A DNA stretch of 26,586 bases from CAYXRK01 sp964467615 (GCA_964467615.1 CAYXRK010000053.1:1-26586), one strand, 5' to 3'. Counted from the first letter of the stretch, positions 6,975 through 15,152 are shown. Notes: generated from the letters alone by a model not told the origin. Translations and numbers: made by a program.

Positions 6975-8879
6975 ATGCTCCCCGTCCTGAAACCGAGTAG
7001 TACAATGGAATCCACCCCCAAGCATCCCCGCGCGCCCCAGTACTCGCTTGATGCGCTCATTGCGGTCATTGCGATCGCGGGCATCGCGATCCACCTGTCG
7101 CTTCATTTTGGAGCAATCACGTCCAAGGAGGCCGCGCGAATCCCCCTATTCGTCGTCCTGTCGCTCGGCGGCGTCCCGCTCATTTGGGGTCTAATTGCCA
7201 AACTCGTCAAGCGCGAGTTCGGCGCGGACCTCCTGGCCGGCATCTCCATCGTCACCTCCGCGTTTCTCGGCGAATACCTCGCTGGGGCGCTCGTCGTGCT
7301 CATGCTTTCCGGCGGCGCGGCACTTGAACGGTTCGCCGTGCTCCGCGCCTCGTCCGTCCTCCAGGCCCTCGCCAAACGAATGCCCAACATCGCCCATCGC
7401 CGTTTGAACGGCCAATTGTCCGACATCTCCCTGGACGACGTGCGCATCGGCGACGTCCTCACCGTCCTCCCGCACGACATCTGCCCCGTCGACGGCGAAG
7501 TCATCGAGGGTCACGGCGCGATGGACGAGGCCTACCTCACGGGCGAGCCCTACACCATTTCGAAAACGCCCGGCTCGGTCGTCCTCTCCGGCGCGATCAA
7601 CGGCGAGTCCGCGCTCACCATCAAGGCCGCCAAGCTCCCCGTCGATTCACGCTACGCCAAAATCGTCGAAGTCATGCGCCGCGCCGAGGACAACCGCCCC
7701 CGCATGCGCCGCCTGGCCGATCGCCTCGGCGCGTTCTACACGCCCCTCGCCCTTGCCGTCGCCGTCCTCGCCTGGATCGCTTCCGCCGATCCGGTGCGTT
7801 TCCTCGCCGTCCTCGTCGTCGCCACGCCGTGCCCGCTTCTCATCGCCATCCCCGTCGCCATCATCGGCTCGATCTCGCTCGCTGCCAAGCGCGGCATTAT
7901 CATCCGCGATCCTTCCGTGCTTGAACAGGTCTCGAATTGCACTACCGTCATCTTCGACAAAACCGGCACACTTACCTACGGCGAACCTCAACTGACCGAC
8001 GAACTCGTCCGCGAAAATTTCAAACGCGACGAAATTCTCCGCCTCGTCGCCAGCCTCGAACAGTATTCAAAACATCCGCTCGCCCGCGCCGTCCTCCGCG
8101 CCGCCGAGGAACGTGAGATCGCCCTCATCGAAGCCAACCAAGTTAGCGAACCGCCGAGTCAAGGCCTGACTGGCGAGGTCGACGGAAAGCGGGTGCAAGT
8201 CACCAAACGCAGCAAACTCTCCGACGCAGCAGTTCCCCCCGGAACCTCCCTGCCGCCACCCGCCTCCGGCCTCGAATGCGTCGTCCTCATCGACGGCGCC
8301 TACTCCGCCACCTATCGCTTTCGCGACGCCCCCCGCACCGAAAGCCGCCCCTTCATCCAGCACCTCGGCAGCAAGCACGGCTTCCGCAAAGTCATGCTCG
8401 TCTCAGGCGACCGCCAGTCGGAAGTCCAGTACCTCGCCGACACTGTTGGCATTCCCATCGTCCACGCCGGAATGACGCCCGAACAAAAGGTCGCCATCGT
8501 CAAAGAAGAATCCAAGACCGCCAAGACCCTCTTCCTTGGCGACGGAATTAACGACGCCCCTGCCCTCCTCACGGCCACCGTCGGCGTCGCATTCGGTCAA
8601 AACAGCGACGTCACCGCCGAGGCCGCGGGCGCAGTCATCATGACCGCCTCGCTCGCGAAGGTGGACGAGTTCTTCCACATCAGCGGCCGCATGCGCCGCA
8701 TCGCCTTGCAAAGCGCGCTCGGTGGCATGGCGCTCAGCATCGCGGGCATGGGCGTTGCTGCATTCGGCCTGCTCCCCCCCGTCGCCGGCGCAATCACCCA
8801 AGAAATCATCGACGTCGCCGTTATCCTCAACGCCCTGCGTGTCGCGATTCCACCAAAGTCCCTCATCGACTTCGAATGA
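6975..8879 (+). CDS. P1B-type heavy-metal-translocating P-type ATPase
   Basis: A 634-residue membrane transporter that should couple ATP hydrolysis to export of a soft or transition metal. All core motifs are present: TGE at 189-191 in the actuator domain, CPC-type site TPCP with C286, phosphorylation motif DKTGTLT starting at D328, SKHPLA of the nucleotide-binding domain, and GDGINDAP at 522-529. About six transmembrane segments can be seen, two pairs before the actuator and catalytic domains and one pair near the end. There is no N-terminal HMA or CxxC metal-binding domain. The substrate cannot be assigned from the CPC site alone. The start could be ATG 6975 or ATG 7005; the first is kept because GTGGAA precedes it. 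It stands alone between two intergenic gaps. Confidence 0.93.
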   Translation: MLPVLKPSSTMESTPKHPRAPQYSLDALIAVIAIAGIAIHLSLHFGAITSKEAARIPLFVVLSLGGVPLIWGLIAKLVKREFGADLLAGISIVTSAFLGEYLAGALVVLMLSGGAALERFAVLRASSVLQALAKRMPNIAHRRLNGQLSDISLDDVRIGDVLTVLPHDICPVDGEVIEGHGAMDEAYLTGEPYTISKTPGSVVLSGAINGESALTIKAAKLPVDSRYAKIVEVMRRAEDNRPRMRRLADRLGAFYTPLALAVAVLAWIASADPVRFLAVLVVATPCPLLIAIPVAIIGSISLAAKRGIIIRDPSVLEQVSNCTTVIFDKTGTLTYGEPQLTDELVRENFKRDEILRLVASLEQYSKHPLARAVLRAAEEREIALIEANQVSEPPSQGLTGEVDGKRVQVTKRSKLSDAAVPPGTSLPPPASGLECVVLIDGAYSATYRFRDAPRTESRPFIQHLGSKHGFRKVMLVSGDRQSEVQYLADTVGIPIVHAGMTPEQKVAIVKEESKTAKTLFLGDGINDAPALLTATVGVAFGQNSDVTAEAAGAVIMTASLAKVDEFFHISGRMRRIALQSALGGMALSIAGMGVAAFGLLPPVAGAITQEIIDVAVILNALRVAIPPKSLIDFE

Positions 8880-8927
8880 AATGTTGAGGCAATCTCGCCG
8901 CGAGCCGTCTACCCCTTCGCTGATGTC

Positions 8928-8959
8928 TTCTTTTTGAGTTCTTTGCGTTCTTTCGCGGC
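8928..8959. repeat. Short TTCTTTGCG-type periodic repeat
   Basis: Three units of nine to eleven bases, TTCTTTTTGAG, TTCTTTGCG and TTCTTTCGC, lie between the convergent ATPase and queF genes. Pyrimidine-rich repeats of the form (TTCTTTGCG)n occur as dispersed intergenic elements in many uncultured bacterial genomes. It does not fold into a hairpin and has no obvious terminator function. Confidence 0.4.
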
Positions 8960-8962
8960 AAT

Positions 8963-9394
8963 TCAGCCCCGCGCGTACTCCGCCGTCACCGTGCTCGCCA
9001 GGCCCCCGCGGGGGTTGCAGGCGATTTCGACGCGAAGTGCCTTGGGCTGGGTTGCGCGGACTAGGTCGTCGCGCATGTGGTTGACGAGGTGTTCGTACCA
9101 GATGCCCACGTCTCGGTACGACAACAGGTAATATTTCAGTGACCGCAGTTCGACGCATTGGCGATCCGGCGTATACGTGATCGTCACTCGTGCGAAATCC
9201 GGCAGACCCGAAAACGGACAGACGCTCGTGAACTCGTCCGTCGTGGTTACGATGTTAATGTCCCCGTGCGGCGCGTCCGCGTATTCATACGCAAAACATT
9301 CGAGGCACGCCGAATCGATCGCCTCAGGCCCCTTGAATGGAATCGACTTGTCCAGCGCCTGAAATTGCTCGCGCGCGTGGGGTTTAGCGTCCAC
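8963..9394 (-). CDS. queF: 7-cyano-7-deazaguanine (preQ0) reductase, type I
   Basis: A 143-residue unimodular QueF, which reduces preQ0 to preQ1 with NADPH in the queuosine pathway. The catalytic cysteine is C59 in TSVCPFSG and the catalytic aspartate D66 in GLPDFA. The QueF motif is ELRSLKYYLLSYR (82-94), with E101 in WYEHLVN. The start is a GTG at 9394, eleven bases inside the end of the queD-like gene and preceded by GAGGTG. It is last in a queE-queD-queF operon; queC and folE are not in the window. Confidence 0.95.
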   Translation of the reverse strand: MDAKPHAREQFQALDKSIPFKGPEAIDSACLECFAYEYADAPHGDINIVTTTDEFTSVCPFSGLPDFARVTITYTPDRQCVELRSLKYYLLSYRDVGIWYEHLVNHMRDDLVRATQPKALRVEIACNPRGGLASTVTAEYARG

Positions 9395-10076
9395 GATAAA
9401 TGCACCTCGCCGTACAGGTCTCCGCCACCACCACCGCCTCCGGCCTCGCCCCCGCCGCCTCGAGCCGCCGCCAAATCCACCGGCTGATCGATTCCGAAGT
9501 AGGGTTCTCCAAACCCGCGATCTCGTTCAGGCATTGATGGTCCAACGTATCGTAGACCTCCTTCAATGCCCGCTCGAGCGTGCCCAGGTCCCCCGCTGCT
9601 TCCACCCGAAAACTGTGCCCGTGCATGCGGTAACACTTGTGGTCCGCAGGCAATCGCGGCAAGGAATGGGCCGCCTCAAACCCGAATCCGACGCGCTCCG
9701 GCAAATCCAGCCCCGCATCCGCGTCGATCAGCACGGGGTTGAACGCGCACTCGCCTACAATCCGGACGCGCACATCCTTCAGTGTGTGCAGCCGTTCGGC
9801 CAATCGGCGCAAAATCCACTGGCGCACGCCCTCGATGCGCACGTCGTCCAGCGCCGCGATGTTGTTGAGCGTGTGGTGATCGAGCGTGCGGTAAAGGCCG
9901 TCGAACCGCGTCGTGATGTCCGCGTAGTCGATCAGCCACTCGAGCGTTTCGTCGCACGCCCCGGCCACGACGACGTCTACTTCATAGCTATGCCCGTGCA
10001 ACCGCTTCGCGCCGCCGAGGTAGGGCAGTTCGTGCGCCGCCTCAAACCGGTACGTCTTCACGAGTTCGACGTTCAT
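9384..10076 (-). CDS. queD: Tandem QueD-QueD fusion (6-carboxytetrahydropterin synthase-like)
   Basis: A 230-residue protein made of two QueD/6-pyruvoyl-tetrahydropterin-synthase domains. It should make 6-carboxy-5,6,7,8-tetrahydropterin from dihydroneopterin triphosphate for queuosine. Domain 1 (about 1-120) has FEAAHELP, RLHGHSYEV, LDHHTLN and IVGEC, but the catalytic cysteine three residues before the leucine of LHGH is alanine (GGAKRLHGH). Domain 2 (about 130-230) has FEAAHSLP, DHKCYRMHGH with the cysteine kept, LDHQCLN and VAETC, but lacks about 15-20 residues between the HGH strand and the following helix. The start ATG at 10076 shares one base with the queE stop; the longer reading from 10103 is rejected for that reason. 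Typical QueD is about 120-150 residues. Confidence 0.9.
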   Translation of the reverse strand: MNVELVKTYRFEAAHELPYLGGAKRLHGHSYEVDVVVAGACDETLEWLIDYADITTRFDGLYRTLDHHTLNNIAALDDVRIEGVRQWILRRLAERLHTLKDVRVRIVGECAFNPVLIDADAGLDLPERVGFGFEAAHSLPRLPADHKCYRMHGHSFRVEAAGDLGTLERALKEVYDTLDHQCLNEIAGLENPTSESISRWIWRRLEAAGARPEAVVVAETCTARCIYRGR

Positions 10077-10774
10077 CACACACCACGCTCGTTCGGCGGC
10101 CAAATAAACTTATGCATTTGCAACTGGAACCTCACCGGCAACCCGTCCTCCAGTATCCACGACACCAACGTCTTTGGCTCGAGCACGCTGAACACCGGCG
10201 AAAACAACACCGCGTTGCACCGCGCCGCGAGGTCGTGCTCGCGCGTCGCGCCCCGTGCCCACTCATAGTCCGCCCGGCCCGCGATCACGAACTTCACCTC
10301 GTCCCGCGGCCGCAACGCCGCGATGTTCGGCCAATGGTTCTTCGCGCACTCCCCGCTGTCCGGACACTTCAGGTCCATGATCGAGATCGCCCCCTCCGGC
10401 AACACGTCGATCGGCAGGCTCCCGCTCGTCTCCACCAACACCGTATGCCCTTTATCCAGCAAACGCCGCGCAAGTTCCGGGCACTCGCGCTGGACCAGCG
10501 GCTCCCCGCCGGTAATCTCCACCAACTCGCAGCTCAGCGCCTCGCACGCCTCCACGATGTCATCCAGCGACATCTTCTCCCCGCCGTAAAACGAGTACGC
10601 CGTGTCGCACCACACGCAACGCAGGTTGCACCGCGCTAGCCGCACAAACGTGCACGGCAGGCCCGCCCAGGTCGACTCCCCCTGCACGCTCTTGTAAATC
10701 TCGGTCACGCGCAACGTCGCGGGGGCGGCTGGAATCACGTCCGCGAACACCGACTCTGATCGTGTCTGAATCAT
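10076..10774 (-). CDS. queE: 7-carboxy-7-deazaguanine synthase, radical SAM
   Basis: A 232-residue QueE, converting 6-carboxytetrahydropterin to 7-carboxy-7-deazaguanine. It starts with IYKSVQGEST, carries the CxxxCxxC cluster motif CNLRCVWC (C49, C53, C56) and has the S-adenosylmethionine-binding segment VEITGGEPLVQ. It heads the que operon. The ATG at 10774 lies only about seven bases from an AT-rich TATTAT element on the same strand, so the message may be leaderless. No preQ1 riboswitch can fit in the 40-base gap to the divergent gene. Confidence 0.94.
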   Translation of the reverse strand: MIQTRSESVFADVIPAAPATLRVTEIYKSVQGESTWAGLPCTFVRLARCNLRCVWCDTAYSFYGGEKMSLDDIVEACEALSCELVEITGGEPLVQRECPELARRLLDKGHTVLVETSGSLPIDVLPEGAISIMDLKCPDSGECAKNHWPNIAALRPRDEVKFVIAGRADYEWARGATREHDLAARCNAVLFSPVFSVLEPKTLVSWILEDGLPVRFQLQMHKFIWPPNERGV

Positions 10775-10785
10775 GTGACTATAAT
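10756..10785 (+). promoter_or_regulatory. Putative promoter in the queE/divergent-gene gap
   Basis: TATAAT at 10780-10785 is a perfect -10 box and CTGATC at 10756-10761, 18 bases upstream, is a weak -35. A transcription start near 10792 would precede the GTG at 10815. The -35 lies inside the queE coding start, and the same AT-rich patch could serve the minus strand. Confidence 0.45.
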
Positions 10786-10814
10786 ATCATCCCAAAACAG
10801 GCCCGGATGCCGCC

Positions 10815-11204
10815 GTGGATTCCACCTCGATAGATACGTGCCCGGACGACGCTCTTCGCCGCGCGCTTGTGCAGAGTTGGGACGTCGCTATCCCGAGCGC
10901 CGACCAGTCCCGCCAGGGGTTGCTGGACGCCCTCGCCGCGCGCGTCCTCCACCTCATGCGCCACGATTTTGCGCGGCTGACTTCGGCGCTATATCTCCTG
11001 GATGTGCGCGAAGAATGGTATCTCGCGGCGCTGCGGGCGCCGAGTGAACAGAACTCCGCGCGCCGCCTCGCGGAACTAATTCTGGATCGGGAGGAGGAAA
11101 AGGCCCTCTCCCGCGCAAAATACCCGCGCCGCCCCGACCACCCGTTGGCTGTCGCAACACGCATCGAGCGGTCCCCTCTCGCCAAACAAGACCCACGGGA
11201 ATGA
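10815..11204 (+). CDS. Hypothetical protein upstream of PIG-L deacetylase
   Basis: A 129-residue protein without signal peptide or membrane segment and not recognised. It is mostly helical, with a leucine/alanine-rich stretch (GLLDALAARVLHLMRHDF, LTSALYLLDVREEWYLAAL) followed by a charged segment LAELILDREEEKALSRAKYP. The GTG at 10815 follows a good -10 box by about 30 bases. The stop overlaps the ATG of the next gene (ATGA at 11201-11204), so the two are co-translated and may act together. Codon use matches the flanking genes, which supports real coding. Confidence 0.7.
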   Translation: MDSTSIDTCPDDALRRALVQSWDVAIPSADQSRQGLLDALAARVLHLMRHDFARLTSALYLLDVREEWYLAALRAPSEQNSARRLAELILDREEEKALSRAKYPRRPDHPLAVATRIERSPLAKQDPRE

Positions 11205-12067
11205 AAGAGATTCAGTCGCCGCGTTTCGCCGAAGTATTCGTTCCCGATGGAGCGCCGCTTGCCGATGCGCTCGCGCGGACTACGCATCTGGCGCTAGGCG
11301 CGCACCATGACGATCTGGAGATCATGGCCATCGACGGCGTCCTTTCCTGTTACGAACGCAAGGACCGATGGTTCACGGGCGTCGTCGTAACGAACGGCGC
11401 GGGCGCGCCCCTATCGGGGCCGTTCGCGAGTATTACCGCCGAGCAACTGATCGCGACCAGGGCGGCGGAACAACGGAGCGCGGCCGCCACCGGCAAATAC
11501 AGCGCGGTAATCATGCTGAACCACCCCAGCGAAGAAGTGAAAGATCCGCGTGGGCGCGGAGTCGTCGACGAGATTCGCTCGATTGCCGAAGCCTGCGCCG
11601 CGAAAACCGTCTACACGCACAATCCCTTCGACAAGCACGATACGCACGTTGCCGTGTGCGCTCGGGTCATCGAGGCGTTATCTTCGTTACCGCAACAGGC
11701 CCGGCCCGAAAAGTTATACGGGTGCGAAGTGTGGCGCGATCTCGATTGGCTGCCCGACGAACTCAAGGTCGTCCTCGATTGTTCAGAACACGTGGCCCTG
11801 CAAGAGGAACTAATCCGGGTTTTCGAGTCGCAGATTGGCGGCGGCAAGCGCTACGACCTCGCCGCCATGGGCCGCCGCCGCGCTAATGCTACGTATCTCG
11901 ATCCGCGCACCGTAGACCAAATCGAGCGTGCCGCGTATGCGATTGATCTGACGCCTACGATTCGCGGCAGCGAAAGCCTAAGCGGGCTGAGTGAACGCGT
12001 GTTGAACGAGTTTCACGAAGACGTTGCGCGGCGGCTAGCGAGCGTGAGCGCGGAAGAAGCGCCCTGA
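11201..12067 (+). CDS. PIG-L family deacetylase (LmbE-like)
   Basis: A 288-residue zinc-dependent N-acetylglucosaminyl deacetylase-fold protein. The metal motif appears as GAHHDDLEIM (H35-E40), corresponding to the family pattern P/A-H-P-D-D-x-E. A second motif, NPFDKHDTHVAV, supplies the downstream histidine ligand. Members deacetylate GlcNAc-containing small molecules or lipids, including steps in mycothiol and bacillithiol synthesis. The YpdA-like reductase about 300 bases further on makes a thiol-related substrate possible but unproven. Translation is coupled to the upstream hypothetical gene. Confidence 0.88.
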   Translation: MKEIQSPRFAEVFVPDGAPLADALARTTHLALGAHHDDLEIMAIDGVLSCYERKDRWFTGVVVTNGAGAPLSGPFASITAEQLIATRAAEQRSAAATGKYSAVIMLNHPSEEVKDPRGRGVVDEIRSIAEACAAKTVYTHNPFDKHDTHVAVCARVIEALSSLPQQARPEKLYGCEVWRDLDWLPDELKVVLDCSEHVALQEELIRVFESQIGGGKRYDLAAMGRRRANATYLDPRTVDQIERAAYAIDLTPTIRGSESLSGLSERVLNEFHEDVARRLASVSAEEAP

Positions 12068-12073
12068 AATTAA

Positions 12074-12101
12074 GATATCGGGGCGAGACACCACCGATAT
12101 C
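12074..12101 (-). terminator. Hairpin terminator downstream of tRNA-Ser
   Basis: GATATCGG (12074-12081) and CCGATATC (12094-12101) form a perfect 8-bp stem with a 12-base loop. On the minus strand it lies just downstream of the tRNA and is followed by TTAATTT, a weak U-tract. It also sits seven bases after the PIG-L stop and could end that transcript too. Confidence 0.55.
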
Positions 12102-12113
12102 GAAAGGAAATAA

Positions 12114-12206
12114 TGGCGGAGAGCGAGGGATTCGAACCCTCGGTACCGGTTTTGCCGGTACAACGCCTTAGCAGGGCGCCACCTTCGACCACTCGGTCAG
12201 CTCTCC
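12114..12206 (-). tRNA. tRNA-Ser (GCU)
   Basis: A 93-base class II tRNA with acceptor arms GGAGAGC and GCTCTCC, discriminator G and an encoded CCA end. The anticodon loop CTGCTAA gives GCU, reading AGC/AGU serine codons. The variable arm is long (GTACCGGC-AAAA-CCGGTAC core), as expected for serine. The T-loop is GGTTCGAATCC. Confidence 0.97.
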
Positions 12207-12332
12207 GAAGGAAATCACCTGTAAATTTACCATGTTTTCGTAGGAATTCGCAAGGCAGAGTCGCTTTCGAAAGACGTAGCGCGGCGGCATTCTCCGCGAA
12301 GGCCAACACGGTGGAATGATAAGATTCGTGTT

Positions 12333-13343
12333 ATGAAGCGGTATGGATTAGATGAGACGCTCGACATCCTTGCGGTCGGTGCGGGGCCGGCGGCATTGGT
12401 GCTGCTGCATGAAGCGCAATTGGCCGGACTGCGGGCCATCGCGATCGACAAGGGGCCCGTCTGCGGCGCGCTCGTGAAACACCCGACGTACATGCGGTGG
12501 TTCTCGACGGCGGAGAACCTGGAACTCAGCGGGTTTCCGTTGCTGATTGAGGAGAAGAACCCGACCCGGCGCGAGTATTTGAAGTATTGCCGCGCGTATG
12601 CGCGCATCCACGACTTGCAGATCGTGACCTATCACGAAGTGACGCGCGTGATTCGAGAAAACGGCGTCTTCTCCGTGGAGGCTAAGGACCTCTATGGCCG
12701 CGAGTATACGTGGCGGGCGCGCAACGTGGTCATGGGGACGGGTTTCTACGACAGCCCGCGGCCGCTTGGCGTTCCGGGAGAAGACCTGCCGAAGGTGACG
12801 CATACGTACAGCGAGGCGCACTATTACGCGGGGCATGACGTGTTGGTCGTCGGCGCGGGAAGTTCGGCGGTCGAGGTCGCGCTCGAACTGTGGCGGGAAG
12901 GCGCAAACGTGATCATCGCGATGCGCGGAGACAAGTTTCACACGAAGTATTGGTTGGAGCCGGACATCGAAAACCGGATTCAGGAAGGGTCGATCACGTG
13001 TTACCGCGACGCATCGGTGAAGGAGGTCCGCCCGGACGATGTCGTGCTTGTCGACGGACTTGGCGAGGAGTTTGTTATTCCGAATGATTTTGTGTTGGCG
13101 ATGACGGGGTTTCAACCGAACACGTCGCTGTTAGAAAGCGCCGGGGCGACGGTCGATCACGAGACCGGCAAGCCGTACCTGACGGAGCATCTTGAAACCG
13201 ACGTGCCGGGGTTATACGTCTTAGGGACGTTGTGCGCGGGGTGCGAATCGAACGTGATCTTCATCGAAAACAGCCGCGAGCACGGGCCGACGATTGTTCG
13301 GCACGTCGCTGGAAAACGCGCGGCAACGCCGCAGAGGGTATGA
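12333..13343 (+). CDS. ypdA: YpdA/Bdr-like flavin-dependent disulfide reductase
   Basis: A 336-residue two-dinucleotide-binding-domain flavoprotein of the YpdA (putative bacillithiol disulfide reductase) family. The FAD-binding GAGPAA lies near residue 17, HPTYMRWFSTAENLEL in the early part is characteristic, GTGFYDSPRPLGVPGE marks the domain junction, and the NAD(P)H site is VVGAGSSAVEVALEL. The C-terminal FIENSREHG is a typical YpdA ending. There is no CxxC redox pair of the thioredoxin-reductase type, as expected for YpdA. The start ATG at 12333 has only weak GGAATGATAAG upstream. The next gene begins three bases after its stop. Confidence 0.88.
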   Translation: MKRYGLDETLDILAVGAGPAALVLLHEAQLAGLRAIAIDKGPVCGALVKHPTYMRWFSTAENLELSGFPLLIEEKNPTRREYLKYCRAYARIHDLQIVTYHEVTRVIRENGVFSVEAKDLYGREYTWRARNVVMGTGFYDSPRPLGVPGEDLPKVTHTYSEAHYYAGHDVLVVGAGSSAVEVALELWREGANVIIAMRGDKFHTKYWLEPDIENRIQEGSITCYRDASVKEVRPDDVVLVDGLGEEFVIPNDFVLAMTGFQPNTSLLESAGATVDHETGKPYLTEHLETDVPGLYVLGTLCAGCESNVIFIENSREHGPTIVRHVAGKRAATPQRV

Positions 13344-13346
13344 ATC

Positions 13347-14177
13347 ATGGCAGTCGTTGCTCCTTGGACTGAACACGTGCAACTGGGGAGATCGGGTCTC
13401 GATGTGAGCAGAATCGGCGTGGGCTCCGGCTACGGGATTGACGCGAAATCGGTCGAGCGGGCGTTTCACGAGCACGGGATCAATTACTTTTATCCGAGCA
13501 TTCCCCGTCGCGGAAAGATGAACGCGGGGATTCGGGACCTGGCCGCGAAGCACCGGTCTGAAATCGTTGTCGTCAGCCAAACGTATGACCACTTCGGCTT
13601 TTGGGTTCCCGGATCGATCGAGAAGCATATTCGCGCGATGGGGCTGGACTACGTCGACGTGTTGTTGCTCGGCTGGTTCAATCACTTTCCGAATGCGCGG
13701 ATCATGGAGGGCGCGTTGAAGCTAAAGGAGGAAGGCAAGGTGCGCGCGATCGCGATGTCGGGGCATCATCGGCCGACATTCGGCGAGATGGCTGAGGACC
13801 CGAATTGTCCCGTCGACATTTTTATGATTCGCTACAACGCCGTACATAAGGGCGCGGAGCGGGACATCTTTCCGCATATGCCGGCGGAGGATCGTCCGGG
13901 GAATTCGACGTATACGACGACGTGTTGGGGCAAGCTGCTCAAGCCCGGCCTTATGCCGCCCGGCGAAATGCCGCTCGCGCCGGGCGATTGCTACCGGTTC
14001 GTGTTGTCGAACCCGAACGTCGACATGTGCCTGTGCGGCCCTGGGAATTGGGAGCAATTGCGCACTGCGATTCAGGCGCTCGAGAAGGGGCCCATGAGCG
14101 ACGATGAACTCGAGCGGGCGCGGCGGATTGGGGACCACATCCACGGGAAGGGAAGCTTGGTTCCGATGCATCAATAG
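13347..14177 (+). CDS. Aldo/keto reductase-like protein lacking catalytic residues
   Basis: A 276-residue TIM-barrel protein of the aldo/keto reductase superfamily: LGRSGLDVSRIGVGSGYG at the N-terminus, GLDYVDVLLLGW, LKEEGKVRAIAMSGH and a C-terminal NPNVDMCLCGPGNWEQL. The usual tetrad Asp-Tyr-Lys-His is not preserved. The segment normally reading INFFDTA reads INYFYPS (Y49 in place of Asp), the strand ending in a lysine reads IVVVSQ (Q78), and the strand normally ending LLLH reads LLLGW (G109). It may therefore be non-reducing or bind a different cofactor. Three bases separate it from the ypdA-like gene, so the two are one operon. Confidence 0.82.
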   Translation: MAVVAPWTEHVQLGRSGLDVSRIGVGSGYGIDAKSVERAFHEHGINYFYPSIPRRGKMNAGIRDLAAKHRSEIVVVSQTYDHFGFWVPGSIEKHIRAMGLDYVDVLLLGWFNHFPNARIMEGALKLKEEGKVRAIAMSGHHRPTFGEMAEDPNCPVDIFMIRYNAVHKGAERDIFPHMPAEDRPGNSTYTTTCWGKLLKPGLMPPGEMPLAPGDCYRFVLSNPNVDMCLCGPGNWEQLRTAIQALEKGPMSDDELERARRIGDHIHGKGSLVPMHQ

Positions 14178-14183
14178 CATCCC

Positions 14184-14203
14184 GGCAGTCGAGGGCGGCT
14201 GCC
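14184..14203. repeat. Hairpin repeat, copy 1
   Basis: GGCAGTC-GAGGGC-GGCTGCC forms a 7-bp stem (one G-T wobble) with a 6-base loop, seven bases after the aldo/keto-reductase-like stop. CGAGGGCGGCTGCCCCACA at 14190-14208 recurs inverted at 15149-15167 with 18 of 19 bases identical. No U-tract follows, so it is a REP-like element rather than a classical terminator. Confidence 0.6.
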
Positions 14204-14208
14204 CCACA

Positions 14209-14461
14209 TAACATCGGTAGGCCGAAGTCCGATGTCGATGGCGGTAATTATCGTGTAAGGTAAGTTTTACTAAAGATAAAATACATCTTTCGGTATGAAT
14301 CGCGACGAATCAAATTCGGCGTAACGGGTTGGGGGTAAATAGATTGGACCGAAGTGGGGGAGCGGGGCGAGGATTTTACCAGGGGTGGCCAGGAGTAAAT
14401 GATAGTTGGCGTGGGAGTTGGTCAAACGTTGGCGCTACCTGCACGTGGGCGGAGGACTGGC
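14209..14461. other. Intergenic region before membrane protein gene
   Basis: The 253 bases between hairpin copy 1 and the membrane protein start hold an AT-rich patch around 14245-14290. A possible -10 TAAAAT (14277-14282) is present but no convincing -35. Short frames here are not supported: codon use is poor and they run into the membrane protein in another frame. Confidence 0.4.
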
Positions 14462-15040
14462 ATGACATCCTTGAACGCGGCTTTTGCTCATGTCTTCGAA
14501 TTCCTATTCGACATCGCGTTGCACTATTTCAGATTGTGCGCATTCGCCTGCATATTGGGCGCGTTCCTGGTGTCCATCGGCCAGGCAATCCTTGTGACCC
14601 CCCACAGGGATGCAATCGAACCGATCACAGCGATGTTTCCCGCTCTGGCTTCCGGCGAAGAACGTTTTCATTTGGGCAAAGTGCATAGTCCCTTTTCTTT
14701 TCCGATCACGGTGGGACTTCCCGTTATTCGGCGTTTCTGGCTGGTCTTCCTTTTCGTCCCCTTCGCCATGGGTATCTGTGAGCAGTTCGCGGGTCGTCAA
14801 CTTTTTGGCGGGAAGAACCACTATAAATTCTGGTGCTGGCTACTTGGCGCCGTGTTTGCGACGACCGCAGTCGTCACCATCGCGTTCGATGACGTCTATG
14901 GTTATTTGGTTGCGTATCAACTCAACCTCTATTTACTGGGCACCGCCTTCGCCGGCGTGTTCGTCCTGCACGTCATCTCACGCTTGAGGCAATGGATCAT
15001 CGAAAAAATCACCGGCGCCGAGCAGGCTGCGCCGTCGTGA
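14462..15040 (+). CDS. Hypothetical four-pass membrane protein
   Basis: A 192-residue integral membrane protein not recognised as a known family. Four hydrophobic segments are visible: about 20-45 (ALHYFRLCAFACILGAFLVS), about 85-105 (RFWLVFLFVPFAMGICEQF), about 125-145 (WCWLLGAVFATTAVVTIAF) and about 155-180 (LVAYQLNLYLLGTAFAGVF), followed by a positively charged tail. The start ATG at 14462 follows GGAGGA by six bases; an upstream ATG at 14399 in the same frame lacks such a site. The gene is flanked by inverted copies of a hairpin repeat. The periplasmic cytochrome P460 gene follows by 239 bases in the same direction, so a quinone- or electron-transfer link is possible but speculative. Confidence 0.7.
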   Translation: MTSLNAAFAHVFEFLFDIALHYFRLCAFACILGAFLVSIGQAILVTPHRDAIEPITAMFPALASGEERFHLGKVHSPFSFPITVGLPVIRRFWLVFLFVPFAMGICEQFAGRQLFGGKNHYKFWCWLLGAVFATTAVVTIAFDDVYGYLVAYQLNLYLLGTAFAGVFVLHVISRLRQWIIEKITGAEQAAPS

Positions 15041-15152
15041 CAAGCAAGGTCTAAGGATGGGTCTTGCATCACGACATTTCCTCGTCCTCCAACTGTCCGG
15101 CTTTGCTTGACGCCGAACACGGTTTCCAATTAGTAGTTTATAGAGAGGTGTG

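Noticed and set aside
10775..10814. preQ1 riboswitch before queE
   Set aside because: Only about 40 bases separate queE from the divergent gene and no aptamer-like hairpin with an A-rich tail is present.
12114..12333. Integration site with tRNA-Ser as attachment target
   Set aside because: No integrase and no duplicated tRNA 3' end were found within the window.
14329..14688. Plus-strand frame upstream of the membrane protein
   Set aside because: No ribosome-binding site, poor codon use and overlaps the better-supported gene starting at 14462.
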